A program made the position numbers and the translations under genes. A stretch of 64,000 bases of DNA, taken from NCBI RefSeq assembly GCF_023712425.1, contig NZ_JAMAYG010000001.1:124001-188000 (forward strand), in the 5' to 3' direction. Position 1 is the stretch's first letter, and each line of letters opens with the position of its first letter. This document shows positions 44,224 through 53,181 of this stretch, one piece after another. The notes under the pieces were generated by a model. The model did not search any database, was not told the DNA's origin, and worked only from the letters and a program-made list of their open reading frames with translations. Origin of the DNA: Rothia sp. P100. Lineage in GTDB: Bacteria; Actinomycetota; Actinomycetes; Actinomycetales; Micrococcaceae.

Positions 44224-44789
44224 TTACGGGCGTCCTTAGCTCGCATCAGGTCAAGTGCAATTAGTGCACCCACCATGGCGAGGCGAACGGGCTCTGGTGC
44301 GTCGGGATCGAAGGACGTCGAGTAGCGGCTACGCCCGCGTAAACCGGCCACAACCCCGCCCCACTGACGGCTCACCTGGGCAGCTACCCTTTCGCCGGTG
44401 CGAATGGAGAAGTCGTATTCGAGGATGCTACCGGCTAGTTCCAGAGTCAGACCAGGCATTTCGATGCTCAAACGCTTGCGCATCATAGAGAATTGTTTCC
44501 GCACGTTGGCCAGCAAGGAGCCATCGGGGGTGATGAGTTCGTAGCGGTCAAAGCCCATGTCGAAGGGGTCCTTGATGTGGAGTAGAAGGTTACCGCGTTC
44601 ATCGAGCAGGTCGAAGGTTCGACTTCCTCTAAACAGGCGTGCCCCGACCCCGCCGGTGGTAAGCACCTGACCGACCAGGTTGCCGGCAGCGTCCTCAATT
44701 CTGAAGTCGTTGCTCAGCATGCTACTGGTCTGCTGAAAAACCAGGGTGTTACTGGTCAAAAGCTGGGGAGTGTCATCGTTCTTGCTCAT
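44220..44789 (-). CDS. LURP-one-related / Tubby-like beta-barrel protein
   Basis: Protein of 189 residues with the repeated beta-strand pattern of the LURP-one/scramblase-like family: FRIEDAAGNLVGQV, RTFDLLDERGNLLLHIKD and RYELITPDGSLLANV. The C-terminal helix (EPVRLAMVGALIALDLMRA) is hydrophobic. The function in bacteria is not established; a membrane-phospholipid role has been proposed for the fold. It does not clearly belong to an operon. Confidence 0.8.
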   Translation of the reverse strand: MSKNDDTPQLLTSNTLVFQQTSSMLSNDFRIEDAAGNLVGQVLTTGGVGARLFRGSRTFDLLDERGNLLLHIKDPFDMGFDRYELITPDGSLLANVRKQFSMMRKRLSIEMPGLTLELAGSILEYDFSIRTGERVAAQVSRQWGGVVAGLRGRSRYSTSFDPDAPEPVRLAMVGALIALDLMRAKDARN

Positions 44790-44809
44790 GCCCTTAGCCT
44801 AGCAAGAGG

Positions 44810-45373
44810 CTAGGTGGCTGACTCCACATAGTAGAGCACTGTTTCGCCGTATTTTTTGTCAGCAAACTTTTCGAGGGTGCTGGGCCAAACGGGCTCGCCA
44901 GTGCGGGCAGCCCGTTCAACCACTATCACCGCACCATCAGCCAGGTGTTGGGCAAGAGTGGTAAGGAGCTCGACCAGCTCCTCGTTATCCACTGAGTAGG
45001 GCGGGTCTACAAAGATAACGTCCCAGGGCTCTCCCCGGTAGGTGTTCAGGTAGCTGCGGGCGGTCATCTTGTGCACGCGGGAGCTACCGCCACCAGCTTT
45101 TGCCACGGCTGCGCTGTTCTTTTCAATAGCAGTAATGGCTTTGGGGTGGTGATCCACGAAATCAGCGTGCACGGCTCCGCGAGAGAGAGCCTCGCACCCC
45201 AGTGCACCTGAGCCGCCAAAGAGGTCCAGTACTCGCACCCCCTGGGTGAGCCCGTAGCCCTCAAGTCGAGAAAAAAGGGCTTCTTTCACCCGGTCAGTGG
45301 TGGGGCGGGTGTTATCACCGGGCACACTGGCCAGGCGCAAACCGCCGGCAAGACCTGAGACAATACGGCTCAC
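44810..45373 (-). CDS. rsmD: 16S rRNA (guanine-966-N2)-methyltransferase
   Basis: Methylates G966 in the 30S head. The SAM motif VLDLFGGSGALGCEALSRGA and the catalytic VIFVDPPYSVD are intact, with the N-terminal IVSGLAGGLRLASVPG. Length is 187 residues. The start is GTG. The order coaD-rsmD-recG is conserved in actinobacteria, but here the aminotransferase and the LURP-one gene lie between rsmD and coaD. Confidence 0.94.
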   Translation of the reverse strand: MSRIVSGLAGGLRLASVPGDNTRPTTDRVKEALFSRLEGYGLTQGVRVLDLFGGSGALGCEALSRGAVHADFVDHHPKAITAIEKNSAAVAKAGGGSSRVHKMTARSYLNTYRGEPWDVIFVDPPYSVDNEELVELLTTLAQHLADGAVIVVERAARTGEPVWPSTLEKFADKKYGETVLYYVESAT

Positions 45374-45481
45374 AATGACTCCAAAAGGTGAGGGAAGGGT
45401 GGTGCCTCTAGCCTAGTCCAAAGCCGGGCAACACCGCACACTGACAGAAGGAGCTAGGAAGACAGCGGCTAGGCAGAGCTC

Positions 45482-48319
45482 CTAGCCCCTGCCCAAAAAT
45501 GCTTCGCGGTCTGCGTCCAACGCCCGGTCGATGGTGCGCGCCAAGTCGGGGTGCGCGGCCAGGGTGGGGTCAGTCTCAATGAGGGCAAAGGCGTCCTCCC
45601 GGGCCCTTTCAATCAGCTTGGCATCGGTCAGGGCGCGCAGCAGTTTGAGAGTGGATTTCTTACCCGACTGCGCAGCCCCCAGAATGTCGCCTTCGCGCCG
45701 CTGCTCCAGGTCGATGCGGGAGAGCTCAAAGCCATCGGTCGTGCTGGCAACGGCGGTGAGACGCTCACGTGAGACCCCCTCCGCCGGTTGCTTAGTCACC
45801 AGCAGGCAGGTACCGGGGAGTGAACCTCGGCCAATACGCCCACGCAACTGGTGCAGCCCCGAGATGCCAAAGCGGTCGGCGTCCATGATAATCATGAGCG
45901 TGGCGTTGGGGACGTTAACACCCACTTCAATCACGGTGGTTGAGACCAGCAGGTCAAGTTGACCATCGCTGAACTCGGTCATGACCCGGTTTTTCTCGGC
46001 CGTGTCCATCCGCCCGTGCAAGCCAGCGATGCGGGTGCCTGCCAGAACGGGGGTATCTTCTAGCTGTTCGAGTACAGATTCTACGGAGGCCAGAGCGTCA
46101 CGGGCGCTCTCCTGCGCGCCTGAACCGAAAAGGGTCTCCCCCGCTTCAAGGTCTTTGGGGGCATCGGTCCCCCCAATTTTGGGGACCACCACATAGACCT
46201 GATGGCCCGCGTCAATCTCTTCCCGAGCCCGTTGCCACAGACGCTCGCCCCAGGAGGGTTTTTCGGCCAGTGGCACCACGTAGGTCGATATTTTCTGGCG
46301 GCCAGCCGGGAGCTGATCCAGCACGGACGTGTCGAGGTCACCAAAGACCGTCATGGCAACGGTGCGGGGAATGGGGGTTGCCGTCATCACCAGTCGGTGG
46401 GGCAGCTCGCCGCCCGGGCCGCGCAGGGCATCGCGCTGTTCCACACCAAAACGGTGCTGCTCATCGACCACCACCAGGCCCAGGTTAGCGAACCGCACAG
46501 CCTCGGCTAACAGGGCGTGGGTGCCAATGACGACATCCGCAGCACCAGAGGCGATAGCTAGAAGGGTCTCTCGCTTGGCTTTAGTCTTCAGAGATGCAGT
46601 CAGAAGTAGCACCCGCACTTTGCCGCTAGCTTTTGATGAGGACGCCGCTGCGGGGGCCAACTTGTCCTGTACGGTATCGAGGGGCGCCGCGTCCAAGGGT
46701 GAAGTATCGAGAAGGTCGCCCAGAATCTCGCAGACCGAGCGATAGTGCTGTTCTGCCAGCACTTCGGTGGGTGCTAGCAGTGCGGATTGTGCAGAGTTAT
46801 CAGCAACCTGCAGCATGGCACGCAGGGCAACCACAGTTTTGCCTGATCCCACATCGCCTTGGAGCAAACGGTTCATCGGCACGGTTGATGCCAGATCAGC
46901 TTTGATTTCATCGCCGACCTTCTGCTGCCCTTCGGTGAGTTTATAGGGTAACAGGGTGAGCAGGCGGTCAGCGTGAGCGCCGGGCACAAAGGGGCGGGCA
47001 AGCGTCTGGTGTGCTGCCCTGGCTGCCCGAATGCGGGCTAGAGCGCTTTGGAGCACAAAGGCTTCGCGATAGCGCAGGGAGTGCTGGGCAGCTCGCCAGG
47101 TTTCCTCCGTATCGGGAGTATGGACAGCGCGGTAGGTCCACTGCAGGGAGGGTATTTTGCGGGCTCGACGCACGGTATAGGGCACTGAGTCTTCGAGTTC
47201 GTTAAGCGGCGCTGCATCTAGCAGGGTTTCGACCGCCGCAGCAACACGGTCAGTCGGACATTTGGGGCTGGCCCGGTAGACGGGGATGGGTGCGCCGGCT
47301 TTAGCTCGGGCACGCTCAATGGCCTGCTCCCCCACCGGTTCAGGAGCGCTACGGTCGGTGAGCACCGCATAGTGAGGGTTCGTCAGGGTTAGCTCGCCCC
47401 GATAGGTGCCTACCTTGCCCGAGAACATCACCTGGTCGCCTTCATGAATCTCACGGGCAGCCGTCCAGGCATTAAAGAATGAGAGCGTCATGGTGCGCTG
47501 ATTGCCCACCATGGCGTAGCTGTCAGTTGCATAACCCCCAAAGACGGCACCGGGGTTGTAACTGGCAGATGCACCGTAAGTATCTGCATAGCCGGCGGCA
47601 CCAGCTGCGTAGCCAGCTGAGCCGGTAATGCGGGGGTTGCTGTAGGGCCCGGTTACCGTCGCGGGTGCGGCAGCTCCACGGTAGGCGTTGGGGTTAGGGA
47701 TGTCCGTATTGGCGCGCCCATACTGGACGGCAAAGCTAACGGAAGGTTCTTGGGTAGGCTCGATTTCGTCGCCGCCAAGGTGGTCGGTGATGGTGATTTC
47801 GGTGATGGAGCCGCGCCGGGAAGCCATGGTGCGGGTGGTCACCCTCAACACCTTAGCCACGATGGTTGCTTCTTGCCCTTCGAGCAGGGAGCTAAAAGAG
47901 GTTAGCTCCCCGCGAGGCAGGTATTTTCGCGGGTAGTACTCCAGTAACTGACCCACCGTTTCAAGGCCCAGATGGGTCTTCAAGGATTTAGCCGTCGTTG
48001 GCCCCAGATAGGTGCTGAGCTTAGCGTTCTCTAAGCGGTCTTCGGCAGCATAACGGGCCAGTGCCTGCCGCGCTTCCTCGGGCAGAGGCTCAGTCTTTTT
48101 AGTTCTGCGGCGGGCAGGTTTGCCACTGGTTTTAGTCTGAGCTGGGCTCTTAGACTTAGAGCTGGACGCTTGCCCAGTCTTGGCGCTCGCCGTGACGCGG
48201 CGGGTAGTTTTGCTCGGTTTTTTTCTAGCTTCACCTGTCGAAGCTTTCTGCTCCCGCGCCTTGCCCGAGTTGGTTGTTGTGCCACTAACCGGCACATCAA
48301 AAAGAGCGTCATCGCTCAT
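45482..48319 (-). CDS. recG: ATP-dependent DNA helicase RecG with low-complexity insertion
   Basis: Remodels stalled replication forks and branched DNA. The product is 945 residues, much longer than the usual 690-750. It has a basic, Ser/Thr/Lys-rich N-terminal tail of about 80 residues; an OB-fold wedge domain; Walker A LLQGDVGSGKTVV; DEQH box; VMTATPIPRT; and the C-terminal helicase motifs (LVSTTVIEVGVNVPNA and HQLRGRIGR). A block rich in Tyr, Ala, Gly and Ser (about residues 183-276; bases 47492-47773) interrupts the wedge between ITDHLG and RTMTLSFF. A second insertion, rich in Ala, Pro and Asp, follows the GQ/EHYRSV region. ATGA overlap with the DAK2 gene couples them. Confidence 0.94.
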   Translation of the reverse strand: MSDDALFDVPVSGTTTNSGKAREQKASTGEARKKPSKTTRRVTASAKTGQASSSKSKSPAQTKTSGKPARRRTKKTEPLPEEARQALARYAAEDRLENAKLSTYLGPTTAKSLKTHLGLETVGQLLEYYPRKYLPRGELTSFSSLLEGQEATIVAKVLRVTTRTMASRRGSITEITITDHLGGDEIEPTQEPSVSFAVQYGRANTDIPNPNAYRGAAAPATVTGPYSNPRITGSAGYAAGAAGYADTYGASASYNPGAVFGGYATDSYAMVGNQRTMTLSFFNAWTAAREIHEGDQVMFSGKVGTYRGELTLTNPHYAVLTDRSAPEPVGEQAIERARAKAGAPIPVYRASPKCPTDRVAAAVETLLDAAPLNELEDSVPYTVRRARKIPSLQWTYRAVHTPDTEETWRAAQHSLRYREAFVLQSALARIRAARAAHQTLARPFVPGAHADRLLTLLPYKLTEGQQKVGDEIKADLASTVPMNRLLQGDVGSGKTVVALRAMLQVADNSAQSALLAPTEVLAEQHYRSVCEILGDLLDTSPLDAAPLDTVQDKLAPAAASSSKASGKVRVLLLTASLKTKAKRETLLAIASGAADVVIGTHALLAEAVRFANLGLVVVDEQHRFGVEQRDALRGPGGELPHRLVMTATPIPRTVAMTVFGDLDTSVLDQLPAGRQKISTYVVPLAEKPSWGERLWQRAREEIDAGHQVYVVVPKIGGTDAPKDLEAGETLFGSGAQESARDALASVESVLEQLEDTPVLAGTRIAGLHGRMDTAEKNRVMTEFSDGQLDLLVSTTVIEVGVNVPNATLMIIMDADRFGISGLHQLRGRIGRGSLPGTCLLVTKQPAEGVSRERLTAVASTTDGFELSRIDLEQRREGDILGAAQSGKKSTLKLLRALTDAKLIERAREDAFALIETDPTLAAHPDLARTIDRALDADREAFLGRG

Positions 48320-49293
48320 GCAAGTTCTCCGGCATGTCGCTCCTGATGCTCAGCGGTGTCTAAGGCTGTCACCCGCACGTCCTGAGGCTCACCCGCGGCT
48401 TCTAAGACTCGCAGAGCATCCCTCTCTTTGGCAACGTGCACGTGAATAGCCCAGAGAGCCTCATGTCCTGCGCACACCTGAGCGATGGACACAGAATCCC
48501 CAATAGTATCCAGGGCGCTACGTAGGGCGGTAACTTCATAGACCGGCAACTGCATGGTGCACATCACCTCCACTTGAGGTTGTGTCCTAGCACCAGCAAC
48601 CTCTGAATCAAGCAGTTTTTTGCCTTCAAAAGCAGGGGGAAGAACCAGAAGATCAGAGTAGTCAGCGGTAGCCTCTGTAGCGGTTATCGCGGAGTACAGA
48701 GCAGCAATTACGAGCAGCATTCCGAGTGCACCTGAATCCACCCAACCATGACGCGCGTGCTCAGCATGGGCGCTTTGCCGTACAGTCGATTCAGCTGCAT
48801 CCACCAGCTTGGCCAGGTAGCCCCCAAAATTTTCTGTAGGCGGTACGGCGGCTAAGGCTGACATCACGGTGAGAGCGGTTCCCTCAGCGGGCTGACTGAG
48901 CGCGCTCTGGGCGCGCTGGGCACCTGCTAACAGGGCATGATGTAGCTGGGCTACATCTGGACAATCAAGCCCCTCCAGCTCACCGGCTAAGCCCAGCAAC
49001 CACACTGAGACTAGAGTGCCAGAGTTTCCCCGTGCACCTCGCAAAGCAGCGCGTGCGGCGGTTGCGAAATCAGGTTCATCGGCTAGTCCCGCGGTATCAG
49101 CTGCCCGCCCTACGGTTGCAACGAGGTTAGTTCCTGTATCAGCGTCAGCTACGGGAAAAACATTGATGCGGTTAAGTAAGTTTCGGTGTTCAACCAGCAG
49201 GGTGCGAGCGCGCACCAGCCAGGGCAGCCACCAGTTAGCGGGCAGTTGCTTCAAAGTGGTCCCACCCCTTCGCACGGTAAGTTTTTCCATCAA
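48316..49293 (-). CDS. DAK2 (DhaL-like) domain protein
   Basis: DhaL/DAK2-type kinase-domain protein of about 325 residues, with the metal-binding motif FPVADADTGTN and the RGARGNSGTLVS loop. Related proteins act as fatty acid kinases with a FakB partner (FakA) or have unknown targets. The gene lies between thiL and recG, as in mycobacteria. The start is uncertain: the frame overlaps thiL by 59 bases, and a TTG at 49254 with GGGG upstream would remove most of the overlap. Only the DAK2 half of FakA is present. Confidence 0.83.
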   Translation of the reverse strand: MMEKLTVRRGGTTLKQLPANWWLPWLVRARTLLVEHRNLLNRINVFPVADADTGTNLVATVGRAADTAGLADEPDFATAARAALRGARGNSGTLVSVWLLGLAGELEGLDCPDVAQLHHALLAGAQRAQSALSQPAEGTALTVMSALAAVPPTENFGGYLAKLVDAAESTVRQSAHAEHARHGWVDSGALGMLLVIAALYSAITATEATADYSDLLVLPPAFEGKKLLDSEVAGARTQPQVEVMCTMQLPVYEVTALRSALDTIGDSVSIAQVCAGHEALWAIHVHVAKERDALRVLEAAGEPQDVRVTALDTAEHQERHAGELA

Positions 49294-50251
49294 CGGTCAC
49301 GGAGCCTCCCGGCTGGGTCACCCTACCAATCTGGGTGAAGCCAGCGGGCACGGCGTCTGCTGGGCAAGTCGCCAGCAGACCGTGGTCTTCCCCACCGGTT
49401 AGCACCCAGTGCAGGGCGAGGTCATCGGCGCTCTGGCCTGGTGCCCTGCACAGATCCGCTGTCTCCTGGACCCTGGCGACCCAGGGCGATAGAGCAGCAG
49501 CGTCTATATCAATGTTAACGCAGGACGCTCGGGCTATTCTCCCAGCATCACGCAGCAGGCCATCTGAAACGTCAAGCATGGCAGTGAGTTGGTGAGCTGC
49601 AGCGGCACCGCTGGCTAGCGGTGAGCACGGTCTTTGCTGAGCTTCAATACAAGCAGACAGCCCGGGGGTGAGCTGGTAGCTAGAAGAGTTCTCTAACAAG
49701 GCTAGGCCAGCGGCGGCGGTACCCACCGCTCCGGCCAGGACGAGTGCGTCCCCGGTTTGAGCCCCGCTGCGAAGGACCGGGGCGAGGCAGGTTCCTACAG
49801 CAGTAACCGTCACCGAAATCTCGCTTCCGGCTCCTAAATCTCCACCAGAAATACTGCACTTCTCAGCGCCCTGGGCGGTGCAGGCCTCGGTCACCCCGCG
49901 GGCAAAGTCCTCTACCCACGTCACGGGCGTATCTGGGGTGAGTGTCAGAGAAATGAGCAGGGTCTGTGGGGCGGCCCCCATGGCAGCAATATCAGCCAGG
50001 TTCTGAGTCGCAGCCTTCCACCCCACATCGTACCCGCTTGTTACCATGCCATTGGCCCACGTGCGTCGGAAATCTTGGTCTTCTGTTTGGGTATCGGTGG
50101 TGATCACTGTCAACCCGTCGCGTAGATCAAGCACAGCACAGTCGTCACCAGGGCCAAGCACGAGACGGTCAGCCTTGGTGTTATGACTTTTAATGATGGG
50201 TAAGAAGGCCTCTAGCAGCTCGTCCTCACTGACGTCTCGTGCTCTTTGCAT
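49235..50251 (-). CDS. thiL: Thiamine-monophosphate kinase
   Basis: Last step of thiamine diphosphate synthesis. The AIRS-type fold shows the metal and ATP motifs GPGDDCAVL, DIAAMGAAPQTL, SISGGDLGAGSEISVT and LDVSDGLLRDAGRIA. I chose the ATG at 50251, since the longer frame reaches into the upstream surface-protein gene; 338 residues result. Its end overlaps the DAK2 frame. Confidence 0.93.
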   Translation of the reverse strand: MQRARDVSEDELLEAFLPIIKSHNTKADRLVLGPGDDCAVLDLRDGLTVITTDTQTEDQDFRRTWANGMVTSGYDVGWKAATQNLADIAAMGAAPQTLLISLTLTPDTPVTWVEDFARGVTEACTAQGAEKCSISGGDLGAGSEISVTVTAVGTCLAPVLRSGAQTGDALVLAGAVGTAAAGLALLENSSSYQLTPGLSACIEAQQRPCSPLASGAAAAHQLTAMLDVSDGLLRDAGRIARASCVNIDIDAAALSPWVARVQETADLCRAPGQSADDLALHWVLTGGEDHGLLATCPADAVPAGFTQIGRVTQPGGSVTVDGKTYRAKGWDHFEATAR

Positions 50252-50271
50252 GATGGGGTGGTTACCCTTAC

Positions 50272-51240
50272 CTAACGTTTGTCGGTTCGACTCTGGCGCA
50301 TAAAGTTGCCCACGATGAGCAGAAGCCCACATGCTGCAATTGCGGTGAAAACCACGAGCGGGCCAGAACCGCTCACAATGGCTATACCTCGTTCAAAAAC
50401 GTTACCACTGGGCATGGAGCTAACGCCGCCTTCACGCGCTTCTGCTCCCACCACACCGGCAGCGGTGCTGGAGTCAGAGCGGGGCGAGGGGTCGCTATTG
50501 GAATTAAGAAAACCTTCAACCCACCCTAAGGTGCCATCATAGCTTTGCCGTTCAACGTACTGGGGATTGGTGAGCCCAAGAACAGATGCAGGTAGCCTGC
50601 CAGAAGCCACTGCGGTGGCTTCGCGAGAATCTACGGGAGCAAGCGGAGGGGTAATAACGCCGATTATACGGTCGCTATTGAAGGTTGAGTCGAGCGTCCA
50701 AGGGGAAAGAGCAGCCACAGACCCCTGAGCTTCTTCAGCGCTTTGCTGAGGTGCAGGTCGCAGGGGCTGAGCCTCGTCACTCGGCTGAGGCAGTGCAGGG
50801 ACGGATTCCACCTCTTCAGTTGGTTGCGTGCTGGGCTGAGGCGACGCCGGCACCGTACTGGGAACCTCGCTAGGTCCGGGGTCAGGCGTTGGTTCAGAGG
50901 TTGGCTCAGGCGTTGGTTCAGAGGTTGGCTCAGACGTTGGTTCAGAGGTTGGCTCAGGCGTTGGTTCAGAGGTTGGCTCAGGCGTTGGGGCAGAAGTTGG
51001 GGCAGGCGTTGGCTCAGAGGTTAGCTCAGGAGAGGGCGTCGGTTGCTGCGGCGAGGGGGTGCCGGGAGTAACTTCAGCGGGGGCGCTGCGAGAAGATGTG
51101 GGGGTCGGTGAAGCGGTTGCAGTTGCGCTCGGGGTCGTTGTTGCCTCTGGTGCAGGAACTGTTTCCATTGCCGTTGCCACGGGTAGCACCATGACACCAA
51201 GTGCCCCGGCAACGGTTAGTGCATTGCGTATACGACGCAT
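50272..51240 (-). CDS. Secreted surface protein with Pro/Thr/Ser/Glu repeats
   Basis: A cell-surface type protein of 322 residues: N-terminal signal (RRIRNALTVAGALGVMVLP), a Thr/Pro/Glu/Ser stalk with eight-residue repeats (TPEPTSEP), a middle region with LDSTFNSDRIIGVITPP, and a C-terminal membrane helix (PLVVFTAIAACGLLLIVGNF) followed by RQSRTDKR. No LPXTG motif is visible. The ATG at 51240 has AAAGGGGAT ahead. The repeats can change number easily. It may be a wall-spanning stalk, but no partner is known. Confidence 0.82.
   Translation of the reverse strand: MRRIRNALTVAGALGVMVLPVATAMETVPAPEATTTPSATATASPTPTSSRSAPAEVTPGTPSPQQPTPSPELTSEPTPAPTSAPTPEPTSEPTPEPTSEPTSEPTSEPTPEPTSEPTPDPGPSEVPSTVPASPQPSTQPTEEVESVPALPQPSDEAQPLRPAPQQSAEEAQGSVAALSPWTLDSTFNSDRIIGVITPPLAPVDSREATAVASGRLPASVLGLTNPQYVERQSYDGTLGWVEGFLNSNSDPSPRSDSSTAAGVVGAEAREGGVSSMPSGNVFERGIAIVSGSGPLVVFTAIAACGLLLIVGNFMRQSRTDKR
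50891..51030 (-). repeat. 24-base coding repeat, about six copies
   Basis: Units at 50891, 50915, 50939 and 50963 are nearly identical (one base differs). The units at 50987 and 51011 are diverged, and the last is partial. Each encodes one TPEPTSEP-like block of the surface protein. Confidence 0.9.
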
Positions 51241-51310
51241 CCGATCATCCCCTTTCACACAGTCTCAGTTACCTAAATCTTTTGTACTACCCTACCGAAT
51301 GTTACCTTCA

Positions 51311-51332
51311 GTTGAAATGTTGGGTTCAACAT
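51311..51332. promoter_or_regulatory. Two competing inverted repeats in a divergent promoter gap
   Basis: GTTGAA (51311-51316) pairs with TTCAAC (51325-51330), and ATGTTG (51317-51322) pairs with CAACAT (51327-51332). The two stems exclude each other. They lie in the gap between the surface-protein gene (-) and the DUF3515 lipoprotein gene (+). The element may be an operator shared by both genes. Confidence 0.35.
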
Positions 51333-51384
51333 GCTCGGCGTGAGGGCATCATATAGATAGACAGGCAGGCGTTAGAATGATTGG

Positions 51385-51924
51385 GTGAACACGCTCAAAA
51401 AGACCACCCTTCTTACCGTAGTCTGCTCTTTATCTCTCGCTTTTTCGGGTTGCGGCCCGCGAGCTGTTAACCTCCAACCTGCTGAGGACGCAGCCAATCC
51501 GGTCTGCGCCTACGCTATGGTCGCTATGCCTGAAACGCTCGGCGGTTTTGATCAGCGTGAGACCACCGCTCAGGGCACTACTGCCTGGGGCGAGCCGACC
51601 GTGTCCGTTCTTAAATGCGGGGTCAGTTTGCCGACCGCACCAATTGCAGACCCCTGCGCTTCGGTCAATGGTATCGACTGGATCATCAAACCAGCCGATG
51701 AACAAATGGCTGAAAGTGGTGAGCAAAGCGCCACGGGCACCTGGGTAGCGGAGACGTTCGGCCGTACACCCGCCATCCAGATCACCTTCGATGCTGACCA
51801 AATTTCCTCATCAACCCTGCTGGCAGAAATTGCTTCGGCGGTGGGCCAAATTCCTCAGCAGCAAGAATGCACCAATATTGATGACACTCTCTCTGACATA
51901 GAGACTGCTGAATCATCTGCCTAA
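51385..51924 (+). CDS. DUF3515 family lipoprotein
   Basis: Lipoprotein of 179 residues: signal and lipobox LSLAFSGCGP with the anchoring cysteine, then Cys-containing motifs (NPVCAYAMVAMP and TVSVLKCGVSLP) typical of DUF3515, found next to ddl in many actinobacteria. Its function is not known. The start is GTG. It converges with ddl. Confidence 0.85.
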   Translation: MNTLKKTTLLTVVCSLSLAFSGCGPRAVNLQPAEDAANPVCAYAMVAMPETLGGFDQRETTAQGTTAWGEPTVSVLKCGVSLPTAPIADPCASVNGIDWIIKPADEQMAESGEQSATGTWVAETFGRTPAIQITFDADQISSSTLLAEIASAVGQIPQQQECTNIDDTLSDIETAESSA

Positions 51925-51944
51925 ACAGCAATAAATACACAAAA

Positions 51945-51988
51945 CAAAACCCCGCGTTTTCACTGGTAAATGATAACGCGGGGTTTTG
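51945..51988. terminator. Bidirectional terminator between DUF3515 gene and ddl
   Basis: CAAAACCCCGCGTT and AACGCGGGGTTTTG are perfect 14-base arms around a 16-base loop, with A- and T-runs at either end. It serves both convergent genes. Confidence 0.92.
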
Positions 51989-51990
51989 TC

Positions 51991-53118
51991 TTAGCGCAGG
52001 CCTAGCGGGCGTTCAAGAGCCAGGGTGATCAGTTCATCAATCAGTTGAGCGTAGCTCACCCCGGTGTTCTCCCACATGGTCTTATACATGGAAATGGGGG
52101 TAAAGCCTGGCATCGTGTTAACTTCGTTAATCACCAGGTGCCCGTCTTCTGTGTAGAAGAAGTCGGCGCGGCACAGGCCCTCCCCGTCTACTGCCAGGAA
52201 AGCTTCAACGGCTAGCTCTCGCAGCTGCTGGGCGACGTCGGTAGGTAGGTCTGCGGGGCAGCGGGTTTCAGCGCTGGTCTTAGAGACGTACTTAGACTCG
52301 AAATCATAGAAGCTGTGTTCCCGATCCATCATCACGATTTCACCGGGATGTGAAGCCAGCGGGTTAGCTGATCGATGGCCATCGAGCACCGCGCACTCAA
52401 TTTCTCGCCCCAGGATTCCCGCTTCGATGACAAGTTTAGGGTCATATTTGTGCGCTTCTTCAATGGCGGCATCGAGCTGCTCAGCAGAATTCACCTTGGT
52501 AATGCCGAAGGATGATCCAGCGCGTGCGGGTTTTACGAAGACTGGGTAGCCTAGCGCCTGGATGCGTTCACGGGCTTGACCAGGGTTCTGTACCCACTGG
52601 CGGTGGGTGATTACTTCATAGGGCCCAACCTCCAGACCCGCGGCTTCAAAAGCAACTTTCATGAAGTGTTTATCCATGCCTATGGCTGAGGACGCCACAC
52701 CGCAGCCCACGTAGCGCAGGTCAGCCATCTCTAGCAGACCCTGAACGGTTCCGTCCTCACCAAAGGGGCCGTGCAGCAGCGGGAATACCACGTCAATGGC
52801 AGGGCCCATTTCAACGTGGGTCTCGTCCTTGGAATCAATGAGTCGCAGGCGGTTGTCTCCCCCGCCCAGGGGAAGAAAAACCTGCTTGCCCTCAGCCGGG
52901 AAGTCTGCCAGTGCGTTTTCTTCCAGCAGGCGGTTTAGAAAATCTTCATCGGTCAAAAACCAACGCCCATCGCGGGTAATACCAATGGTGACGACGTTGT
53001 ACTTTTCATAATCGATAGCTCCAAGCACACCGCGGGCGGTAATCAAAGAAATCGAGTGCTCCGATGAGCGGCCACCACACAGGAGTGCGACGGTGGGCTT
53101 CTGGCTCGAAAGAGTCAT
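51991..53118 (-). CDS. ddl: D-alanine-D-alanine ligase
   Basis: Makes the terminal dipeptide of peptidoglycan precursors. The ATP-grasp fold motifs are LCGGRSSEHSISL, FPLLHGPFGEDGTVQG, YPVFVKPARAGSSFGI, EIECAVLDG and VINEVNTMPGFT. Length is 375 residues. The ending SMYKTMWENTGV keeps the specificity loop of D-Ala ligases rather than D-Ala-D-Lac enzymes. It follows gpsA on the same strand. Confidence 0.96.
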   Translation of the reverse strand: MTLSSQKPTVALLCGGRSSEHSISLITARGVLGAIDYEKYNVVTIGITRDGRWFLTDEDFLNRLLEENALADFPAEGKQVFLPLGGGDNRLRLIDSKDETHVEMGPAIDVVFPLLHGPFGEDGTVQGLLEMADLRYVGCGVASSAIGMDKHFMKVAFEAAGLEVGPYEVITHRQWVQNPGQARERIQALGYPVFVKPARAGSSFGITKVNSAEQLDAAIEEAHKYDPKLVIEAGILGREIECAVLDGHRSANPLASHPGEIVMMDREHSFYDFESKYVSKTSAETRCPADLPTDVAQQLRELAVEAFLAVDGEGLCRADFFYTEDGHLVINEVNTMPGFTPISMYKTMWENTGVSYAQLIDELITLALERPLGLR

Positions 53119-53181
53119 GGCATCCTTACGATAGGTGGTCTGAGACGATCGGTAGATTGAACTGGCCTTATTCGGCGACCG

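Noticed and set aside
50891-51030. Regular short repeats that could be taken for CRISPR
   Set aside because: The units are head-to-tail without spacers, in frame and encode a Pro/Thr stalk.
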